From Piper betle (Eukaryota > Streptophyta > Magnoliopsida > Piperales > Piperaceae), in the NCBI GenBank assembly GCA_033002965.1, contig JAURVB010002099.1, positions 62,001 through 126,000 of the forward strand: a stretch of 64,000 nucleotides of DNA, written 5' to 3'. This document shows, one piece after another, positions 1 through 9,051 of the stretch. A program made the translations under genes and the position numbers. Position 1 is the stretch's first letter; each line of letters starts with the position of its first letter. The notes below the pieces were generated by a model that saw only the letters and a list, made by a program, of their open reading frames with translations, was not told the DNA's origin and ran no database searches.

Positions 1-690
1 CAGCGGCCGGGGCTGGTCGGGGCGGCACGGCAACGTCGTGGCGGAGCTAGGGGCGGCGATCGGCGGCTGGGCGGCGTCGGCCGTGGCGGCGGTGGCGCGC
101 GAACAGGGGCGGCGCGGGCGAGGGTTTGGTTTGGGGAAGAAAGAAAGGCGCGGGGTGTGTGGTGGCAAGGTCGTAAATATTACTTGACTCGTCTCCGACT
201 CGAGTCAAAATAATATTTAAGTCGTAAAAAAATTCCAAAAAAATTTGGGAAAAATCCCATAAAATCAAACAACACCAAAAATCATAATGATATGCTCTAG
301 AACTATCAACCCACCCAAAATGCCCGTAACGCGTCCTAACGCGGTAAACGGCCTAAAACTAATTCTACGATCCACTATATATAAAAATAAAAAAATCACT
401 GGCATACTCTCATATATTCTGATAACTCATTCTGTTCTGCTGTGTTCATGACGTTATCATCATATACTTGGGTACGCATGACCCTCATAACTCATACACG
501 CGACCGGCGTCGGCTCGGTACACGTGTCCTGAAACTGACTCAACTCGAAAAAATAACGGTCGACCCGACCGGTTCTGAATATAAAACCCTAACTCGAATC
601 GTGGGTTTTACACTGATAAAACGGCCACTTAACACGTCCTGTGATTTGAAAATCAAATCAACAATAGAATATAACGATAAAAACTTAGAA
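1..690. repeat. GC-rich block followed by TTGACTCG-type repeat spacer
   Basis: Positions 1-150 are very GC-rich and read like GGC/GCC-rich low-complexity DNA. Positions 160-260 carry an AT-rich module with 'acttgactcg' and 'actcgagtcaaaataat'. The same combination (GC-rich flank, then modules with TTGACTCG, AATATTACGAAAT and CATAAAATAAAAT) recurs near 13.9-14.9 kb, so this looks like another copy of that repeat family, cut by the window edge. From about 270 to 690 no gene is seen; its later part begins to resemble the right arm of the inverted repeat that follows. ORFs here have no recognisable domain. Confidence 0.5.
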
Positions 691-3600
691 GATTCCTAAC
701 GTCTATGGTCTAAACTCCAAGCGTGTCGTCTCATCTACGAATAGCTTGGACTCCGAAACCTACATCGAAGCCCACTGTTAAGTAAAATACTAACATTTAT
801 ATATGATGCATGCTAGTGATGTGTGCTAACATCATCAATACATCCTAATAAGGATGACAATGCTAAATAAACCTACAACTAAACATATAGCACACAAATC
901 AAGCACAATAAAGAAAATAACTAATAACAAATAATGAATAAATACACACATACACTCATGAATAAATAGATAAATAATAAATACATGAAAATAATCAATA
1001 CTCTAATCATAAAATAATAATATCATATAATATATAAATACAAGACTAAACACGAGTAAATATCATATATACTCGTGTTAGTAAGCATATAAATAATTAA
1101 ACAATAAATACATAATCATTCAATAAATAAATATATAAATAAATGAATAATTAGTTAATATTAATTAATCATGAATAATTATAACCAATATGGAATACGC
1201 AATTAAATACAAATAAATAATAACATACATGGAACAAATAATTAGATAAGAAATAAATACAATTTAATAAATATAAATAAGACTAAGATTAATAAATGAA
1301 TATAACATTAATAATAACAAATAATTATGTAAATATTCACCATATATGATAACCATATAAATAAAAATAAATAAATAAATAAAAGCATTCATAATATCAA
1401 AATATGCTAAATAAGGTGAATATTCATGTAAACTAACGTAGGGCTTCTCGAATTACGAAATAAATGATATTCCAAAAATGGTCAAAAGCGGGATGAAAAT
1501 GAGCTGAAACCAACCGAGTCAACCTAGGCGAGTCGACCGAGTCGATCAATAGTGTTGGGCTAGGTAATTGGACACAGACACAAGCTTGGGCATGTAGGTG
1601 GACGCGAATAATGAACAAGACTCGGGTGGCAGACGTGATTGTGGGCTAGCAGATGTGAACTCGAGTAATTGGGTTCAACGGCGGCGTGACTCAGGTCGCT
1701 GTCAGTTGGAATTGATAGCCCATGTGACGAAGAGTATGATGGTGGTGACGATCGGCAGGGTCTGGCCGGCTATTGCCCAGAAAACGGCTAAAAAAAGGGC
1801 AAAATGGCCATAGAAAGTGTCAGTGTTGCTGGCGGTGATCGCTGCCATGGTGGTGGTCATGAATGGTCTCAAAATGTAAGCCTTAACGAGATGAGCCTAT
1901 GTGGGTGATCGGATTGGCCGAAGGTGGCTCGCCAGCGCTGGAAAATGGCTAGAATAGTCGGCGACTGTGGCAGCGACGAAAATATGCTGCAAAAACTCCT
2001 TAACCATCGGCGACTGCGGCAACACTGGTGGTTATGAGTGGTACAAATGGAAAGCCTATCGCGATGCGGTCTTGGAGGTGTGAGTCTGGTGGCAGAAGGT
2101 GAGTTTGGAGACCCGTTGGTGGCAAGCCGAAGTGGCGGCAATGCTAGGTGTGAAAACTTTGAAAATGTGAGAAAGTCACTGAAAATCAAAGGGAGAATGA
2201 TAGGGCTAATGTGAATGGCTCAGATCTTGCCACGTGGTACGATCTAAATGTCTCACAACCCATTGCTAGCGGGGCCCACTTATAGGTATATGCAATATGT
2301 ATATGGACTGAAAGATTGGATCGAGACTGTCCAAAATCAAAACTGATCCTAGATTTAAAAGTGACTCTATAGGCAGGAATTAAGGCAATAAGGCTAAATG
2401 AGCCTCAAACCCTCAACTCAATCAGGTGAAAACATACAACTCAATCAAGTTGGGCCCACAGAGGCACAATCCGATGATCCAAAATCTCTATGATGCATAC
2501 AAATGAGATACCCTGAAAATTCAAAATGAATACTAACCGCTACAACGGCCAACAATCTTGGCTAACCCATAAAAATCATTTGTATACCTCGTGTATACAT
2601 TGATAACTTATGTTCTGATTATTTGAATGTCGGACATACTTAGCCACTATAACATGCTCATCGGTCATCTGGGCCCCATACTCATAATTGAAAACTATTT
2701 TTGTTCAAGCTCACTCGAACCGACTCGATGATGGCTTTAAGTGGGTAAAACCCTAACTTGAAGCTAGTACCATCGTGACCGTCGCCGGTGAGTCTCTAGT
2801 CCACCTCCAGCCACCGAACTAGTACCATCGTTACCGCCTTGCGACCAGCTATCATCCAGGTCCAACTCCGGCATCGGCACCATCACAGTAGCCACTGGCA
2901 GGGCAATTTTCTTGGTCATTTCCACCATTGTAGCCGCTTTTCTGGGTGTTTTCTAGCACTTGCGAGTTTCCTCTGGCAAGGCCGACCACCTCAACAATTT
3001 CCCTTCACCCCGAACGCCACACCTGGCAGCAATTCTGCCCATTTTTGGCTATTTTCTAGCTAGTAGCCAGCCAAACCTTGCCAATAACTACCGTCATCAC
3101 CTCCGCCTCGATGTCTTCGGTTGATCACTACCGCCAGGAGCCTCTGCCGCACTGTCGTTGGCAGTTTCCAGCGACAGGCACCGCCAACCCATTTGTTTGT
3201 GTCCGCATCCGACCAGCCATGACCGTCTCTACTTAGCCATGACATTGTTAACATGTCTGGTCCATGCCCGCGTCCACCCGTGTAACCCAAACCACTATTT
3301 TAGTTAACCCAGACAGAGTTAACTTAGTCCGACTCAATCTGGTTCAGCCTAGTTGACTCAGTTTAGCCCAGTTGACTTAACATACTATTCCAGTGCATTT
3401 TTGCCCATTTTTTGTAATTCGAAAACCTCTATATTAGTTTAAATGCATATTCATATTATTTAGAATATTTTGATATTATGTGTATTTTTATTTATTTATT
3501 TATTACTTATATATTTATTTATTCATTATTATTTATTTCTTTTTATTGATATGTTTGTCCCGTATGATGAATATCTTTGTGATTATTTATTATTATTAAT

Positions 3601-4511
3601 GATATATTTATTTATTAATATTAGTCTTATTCATGTTTATAAATGTATGTATATATATATATATATATATATCTATATTATTCGTTAGTACATGTATGCT
3701 ATTATTTATTTGTATTTAATTATGTATTCTTGTATTTAATAACTATGATATTCTTATTATTCATAATTAATTAACATTAACTTTTTATTTATATATATAT
3801 ATATATATTTATTTTTATTGAATTATTATGTGTTTATTTATTTAATAATTTATATATTTACTAACACGAGTGTATGCTATATTTATTCGTGTTTAATCGT
3901 ATATTTATTTAGTATAATTATATTATTATTTTATAACTAGAGTATTATTTATTTTTACTTATTGATTATTTATCTATCTGTGAGTTTAGTTATTTATTTA
4001 TTTATTATGTCTCGATTTGAGTGATGAATGTTTAGTTGTAGATTTATTTATCACTATTTTGTTATTATGATATATAGATAATGCGAGCACACACCACGTG
4101 CATGTATCACAAAAATATGTCAATATTTTATTTAGTAGTGGGTTTCAATTAGATTTCAGACTTTGAGCTCATCGTAGATGAGACGTCACGCTTGGAACTT
4201 AGACCACAGGTCCGTTTAGGACTCACCCTTGATTTATTGCTCTATTCTATGTGATTTGATTTATTATTTATATGACAAGTTAAGTGGTGTTTAATTGGAT
4301 CTGACTTAATTTGAGTCATTTTGTCAAATAATTTTTGGATAAATAACTCTTAAAGATGAGATCTTTAAGTCTAATTTCGAAAACAAGATCCACTACAAGT
4401 TATCTTCGAGCCTATGATTGAGTCTTAATGAGTAGCAACTTTAGATATGACTCGACTCAATCGTAACATTTTTTATTCGGTTCTTAGGTGAACTAAAATC
4501 AGGGTGTTACA
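690..4511. repeat. long imperfect inverted repeat (foldback or two opposed LTR-type copies)
   Basis: The sequence from about 690 to 1810 matches, with many substitutions and small gaps, the reverse complement of about 3020-4210. Anchors include 'cgtctcatctacga' near 727-740 against its complement near 4174-4190; the block around 'actcgtgttagtaa' at 1070 against 'ttactaacacgagtg' at 3858; 'ataatatcaaaatat' near 1390 against its complement near 3465; and the 'ctattgcccagaaaacggctaa' area near 1780 against the complement near 3035-3060. The far right edge, read on the minus strand, begins TGTAACACCC (4511 downwards), a very common start of plant LTRs. No transposase or polymerase domain is seen in the loop (1.9-2.9 kb). 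It could be a foldback element, or two LTR-derived copies in opposite orientation. Confidence 0.6.
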
Positions 4512-5452
4512 TCCTGAACCTGCTAAATATGACCCATATTCTACCCAAGGTCAAGCGAGTTACCTTTCCTCCCGAGTGACTCTTAGAGACATATTAGTCC
4601 TTACATTGAAAATCCAAAATTACTTCATGTATGTTTCTTTAATGAAGATTTAGAAAATATGTAAATGATTTATCCAGTTTCATGTGCTCTACAACATGTC
4701 CCTTTCTATTCTCATTTTCTAATCATTTCCAAAAAAACTGGATACTACTAGAACTCATCCTTCAAGATACTGGATCTTGTACTTTTTCAGATAAGTTTCA
4801 TGGAGATGATTGGAGTAGCCATCAAATACCATACAACTTTAAATCATACGAATCATGCATTACATATTCAAAAGCAATTATTATTAAAATAATTTCATAT
4901 GAAGAATACAAGAATCCCAATGCTACTAGAAGAATATCAAATGTGGTACTTCCACAAGGTATTCCCTATGAATATAATTGTTGGAATTATATTACTGTTT
5001 GGTCAAAAGTCTTTTTATATCAAAATACTGCTCGAAAACACTCGTAGTTCCTTCGTCTTGATTTACCTAAACTAATTAAATTCTCTTCTTGGTTTGCCCA
5101 ATGGCTCCAAGGCTTTGGTCCCGAAATTAATTTTCTTCCTTATTTTATTAATAAAAAGTATGATATATTTTACAAAAGGCTTGTTGACTCTAAGAAATGT
5201 AAAGATAAAGATATTTTCTTTCACTTGTGGATATTCTATAGAGTTCCCTAGATACTGTCCTCACAATATACCATAGTTGTTGAAAATTATCATCCTATAC
5301 TAGCCCAAAAAGTATTCATTAGATGGTGAAATAAGTTCAATACTCATATCGATCTTAATATCTTACCTATTGAGATAAGTTTCCCTAATCTACCCTCTGG
5401 TAATATATCAGCTTGTTTCACTGAGTCAGTTTCAGTTATGACCCAAAAGGAG

Positions 5453-5914
5453 TGTGAGATCCCTCAACTTGGTCTTACATCTAATACTTATTTGGCTAAG
5501 ATCATGTTTATAAGTGGGAGTTGATTATGAATCTTTAACTTGATTAATTACTTTTAAAGAAATGACTTAGCTCATTAGTTTGTACTTTAGACTGGATCGT
5601 TACAAATGGTATCAGAGCTCCTGGCTATATGTTAGATGATGGGTTGGACTAGGGTATTGGCTAGGCTACCAGTCACGGGCCAAAAAAGGTCATGGGTTGG
5701 GGCTAGGAAAAGGCCAAGTATAGAAATTTTAGGGATGAAATTTCTTAAGGTGGATAGATTATGAGATCCCTCAACTTACTTTCACATTTAATATCTGTTG
5801 GGCTAAGATTCTATTTATAAGTGGGAATAGACTATAGATCTTTAAAAACTTAGTTAACCACTTTTGAAGAGATAACTTAGTCCATTACGTTGTACTTTGG
5901 GTCGGGTCGTTATA
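5453..5914 (+). mobile_element. TRIM (terminal-repeat retrotransposon in miniature), 462 bp
   Basis: Two direct repeats of about 152 bp (5453-5604) and 155 bp (5760-5914) share the start T(G/A)TGAGATCCC, the middle 'tttataagtggga' and the end GTTA(C/T)A. Two bases after the left repeat lies TGGTATCAGAGC, the initiator-tRNA-Met primer binding site. A purine-rich stretch ('aagggtggatag'-like) precedes the right repeat. The flanking 5-mers are AGGAG (5448-5452) and ATGAG (5915-5919), a target duplication with one mismatch. The internal part is about 155 bp and non-coding. This is the layout of plant TRIM elements, several of which begin TGTGAGATCCC. It interrupts the pararetrovirus relic. Confidence 0.88.
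5607..5618 (+). other. tRNA-Met primer binding site of the TRIM
   Basis: TGGTATCAGAGC is complementary to the 3' end of plant initiator tRNA-Met, and sits two bases downstream of the left terminal repeat ending GTTACA. This is the expected position for priming minus-strand synthesis in LTR elements. Confidence 0.9.
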
Positions 5915-6310
5915 ATGAGTTAGCACCCATGATTTCAGAAATTGTGTCAACATCATTCCCACTAATGATGTATTTGTCGTCTGCCCTCTTTTTGCAAGTG
6001 CAACAGATTAAGGAAAATGAGCATCATCTACCTGAAGCCAAGGTTTTGCTAAAAGCAAAGCAGTTGTTTCCACCTTCTTCTCCTGTTATTATGAGTCAAC
6101 AAGATATTGAAGAAATACTATCAATTACTGCATCCTATTCATCTCCTGATTTCTGAGGCCATGGTCAACCTATTGAATCACCACCAATTATTAGTTGTTT
6201 CTATTGCGGAGAAAAGAGCCATATTTCAAAATTTTGTCCAAGTAAGCCTGATCACACCACATTAGTTGCCACATCATCAACAACGTCATCAACCACATCA
6301 TTTGTGTGCT

Positions 6311-6780
6311 GATGTTAGTACTTACGTCATGTTCACAACATGCTGACACCATTGCTTACATATGCTTACATCATGATGACATCATGCTTGCGTTAGCAGG
6401 TTTCCCGGTCATTGTACACCAACTTAGCCGGTTACCAACTAAGGTTATATAAATAGCCAATTTGTGTGAAGGAGCAAGGGAGCAAAGTTTATGCGTCTCT
6501 GAGGGTTTAATACAAGTCTCCCCTAGTGTCTTAAGAGTCTTCTCGTGTGTCTTGTGAGTCTCTCTAATACTTCTTTCTCAACCTTTTCAAATTCTTAGTG
6601 TGATTGTAATGAGTATTTGTGAGTGTTCATTTGTGAAATCATACGAGTGATTGTAAGACTTTACGATAATGAGGGTCATTGAGTTCAGTGTGTTTGATCT
6701 AAGTGCTTGAGAGTGTATGAGTGTATGAGTGCAAATTACAGTGAAGCAATAAAAACATCAAATTTTGTGGACTTAGTTCC
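6311..6780 (+). promoter_or_regulatory. promoter-like block with TGACATCA/TTACGTCA elements and TATA box
   Basis: A cluster of as-1/TGACG-like words ('ttacgtcatg', 'catgatgacatcatgc') at about 6322-6392 is followed by TATATAAATAG at 6446-6456. Next comes a leader rich in GAGTCT/CTCT repeats with no long ORF. This is the arrangement of caulimovirid 35S-type promoters and also of some Copia LTR promoters. It lies exactly between the plus-strand capsid-side relic and the minus-strand protease/reverse-transcriptase relic. I infer it is the pararetroviral intergenic promoter. No primer binding site was seen in it. Confidence 0.5.
6446..6456 (+). promoter_or_regulatory. TATA box
   Basis: TATATAAATAG, a canonical plant TATA box, lies about 55-125 bases downstream of the TGACG-like cluster. 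Confidence 0.55.
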
Positions 6781-6788
6781 TTTGGTTA

Positions 6789-8400
6789 TTACTGACGACG
6801 AAACAATTTGCCATCCATAGCGAGATTTTTATGAAAATCTGAAACATAATTTAAACTACTTAAAAACCTTTGTAGTTGGGTTTTATCTTTTAGCTCATTA
6901 GAAAACTTACTTGAAAATTCTATAACTCTTTGGATTGGTCTAATATAACATGTTTCAATATCATGTCCTATATATTTTATCTTTGTTTGGACTACATTCA
7001 TTTTTCTTTTGGATAGAACTATTCCATTAATTTTTGCTATCTTATGAAACTAGGCTAAGTGCTTAAAATGTTGTTCTATACTATTACTATAAATAAGAAC
7101 ATCATCAATATACACAATGATAAAATCTACATAAGGATTAAAGATATCGTCATGACATTCTAAAATTCAAAAGGGGCATTCTTTAATCCAAACGACATGA
7201 CATTTCATTCAAATTGTTCAAACGAAACATTAAAGGCAATTTTATATCTATCTTTTTCAGCAATCCGTATTTGCCAAAAACTTGATTTTAAGTCAAATTT
7301 TCTAAATATTTTTGCTTGATGCAATTTTTTAAGGAGATCTTTTTTATTTGGAATAGGAATACTTTGTTTATTGGCTTATAATTTATAACTAATCTAAGAA
7401 TTGCTCATTCTATTTCAGATGTTTTTCATACATAAAATGCAAAACAAGACCAAAGTTAAATTCTTTTTTAATAGATCTTAGATTTTATTTTGACAATGCA
7501 TAACCAATTTTTTATTCATTTGTAAAGGTCTAGCTTTGGTAAAAATTTGACTCTCATGAAAAGTTTTCTCATAAGGTAGAGAGACTTCATGTTTTATCTT
7601 TCCGAGAAAGCTGTAGGAAGGGCATTACACAATTCTTCTTCAATTATTTTTGAAATGTTTTAATCTTTTCCTGATTTTCTGACATTTCTAATTGTTTCTT
7701 AATATTAAGAATTTTTACTTCTTCTCTAAGAAAGTTTATATAGGTAGTCTTCATTGAAGAATTTTTTTAATGAAGAAATTAATGTTTTCCTTTTAGGAAA
7801 TTTTAATTTAAAAATTACTTCTTTACCTTTTAACTTAGTATGAATTCCTTCATCATTTATAGTAAACTGTTTTGTTCTATTAATACAGTGATAGGATTAC
7901 TTAGGATGGTTGTTGTACCATTATCCTGTACTAAAATAAAAGTCATATACATATAAGTTCCTTCAACACATACTACAACATTAGATAATCTATACTTTTA
8001 TTTTTAATTTTTGAATATTAGCAGTAAATAATGCTTGTATTATATTTTTATCAACACCGGTATCTATTAAAATTAAGGTTTCTAATGTAAATTCTTGATT
8101 AATAATTATTTTTATTTTTATCACATATCTACGAGATATGGTTTGTTCAATCGCATTTAAATACTCATCTATATTTTCTACATTTTTGGAGGATTCACCA
8201 ATTTAGAATTCATAATCTTCAAAAAGATTTAGATTGTCTTCATCTTCCTATTCTATTTCTTTTTCTAGATTACCCAATTCTAGAACTTATATTCTACGTT
8301 TTAATTGAACAACTTCTACTTTAAGTGCGTTAATTTCTTCTCTTAAATTTTGAATAGATAAAGGTTTTTTTTATTCACTTAAAACTCCTATCATATTGCA
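6789..8400 (-). pseudogene. endogenous caulimovirid relic, protease and reverse transcriptase part, minus strand
   Basis: Read on the minus strand from high to low coordinates, the pieces occur in pararetroviral order. First comes a coiled-coil-like segment (about 8390-8290). Next is a retropepsin active-site motif D-T-G in a hydrophobic context at 8056-8064. Then the reverse transcriptase block FGLKNAPF near 7195-7170, and the catalytic Y-I-D-D box at 7098-7112. The RT connection region with the conserved LNY motif lies in the open piece 6789-7001. There are many stops and frameshifts, and no RNase H was found. The orientation is opposite to the capsid-side relic at 4.5-6.3 kb, so the locus is rearranged. 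Caulimovirid rather than gypsy identity is by recalled similarity around the LNY segment. Confidence 0.68.
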
Positions 8401-9051
8401 AGATTATTCAACCTTGAGTTTTTGTTTTCTCTTACTTGTTGTCAAAACCTTTTCTATTATTTTTCTTTGTTGTTCTTTATCCTCAATAGAATCTATCAAA
8501 TCTAATAAGATTAATCATTATTGTAATAATATTAATACTTAATTCATTAATGTCCATGATAGTTTTATAATGATCACAATGACATTCGATTTCTTTATCA
8601 CTATCTGTTACCCATTCAGAAGATTCAAATTCTTTTAACTCCAATAACTTTTATATTTATATTTATATTTATTTATTTATTTATTTATGTGGATTTGTCA
8701 AGGAGATTGGTTTTTTTGGTAATTCATGTTGCAAACTAGGGAGTAAAAAAATGTAATTGCAAGTGCTAAGTTATAAACCTTGGGCCTAATGTTTATAGTT
8801 AGTATCAAACCTAAATGGGCCGAGATGGGAGGTTTAGCCGATCACCTCCTCAATCCCGATGGCGAGGCGAGACGGTTGCTGCCGCCGTCGTACGACGCTT
8901 CGACGGGGAGAACCAGGAGCTTCTCCTCTTAGGTTTCCGGCAACCACGCCTGTCGGCGTTCATAGATTGAGCTCGCCGAGTTCTCGGGTATAACACGGCC
9001 GAAGGTTTTCGCCTTCTCCACCCGCAAACAGCCACACCCTGGCTCTAGTCC
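8401..9051. other. relic tail, AT-rich spacer and 5' flank of the pseudouridine synthase gene
   Basis: 8401-8700 is AT-rich with decayed minus-strand reading frames, probably the upstream end of the pararetrovirus relic, and a short (TATTTA)-like run at 8650-8690. From about 8830 the DNA becomes GC-rich, as expected for a promoter/5'UTR next to the start codon at 9052. No separate gene is supported. The ATG at 8859 opens a 45-codon frame that ends before 9000. Confidence 0.5.

Larger units (their letters stand above)
4512..6310 (+). pseudogene. endogenous caulimovirid (pararetrovirus) relic, capsid-side part, plus strand
   Basis: Broken reading frames on the plus strand resemble the movement/coat-protein part of plant pararetrovirus polyproteins. 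The longest intact piece is 4682-5047, followed by further in-family sequence with stops to about 5450. The frame resumes after the TRIM insertion at 5920-6156. At about 6196-6240 there is a zinc-knuckle motif of spacing C-x2-C-x4-H-x4-C, typical of the nucleic-acid-binding region near the end of caulimovirid coat proteins. Several stop codons and the insertion make it non-functional. The assignment is by recalled family resemblance, the knuckle, and the reverse transcriptase relic next door. A Ty3/gypsy gag origin is less likely but not excluded. Confidence 0.6.

Noticed and set aside
1869..2189. Coding region in the loop of the inverted repeat
   Set aside because: No domain; amino-acid composition and repeated CGGCGACTG-type words look like repeat DNA.
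3640..3675. (TA)n run as a CRISPR-like or regulatory array
   Set aside because: Simple dinucleotide repeat in AT-rich transposon DNA; no spacer structure.
5607..5618. Part of a tRNA gene
   Set aside because: Only the primer-site complement is present; no cloverleaf can be drawn around it, and its position after a terminal repeat explains it.
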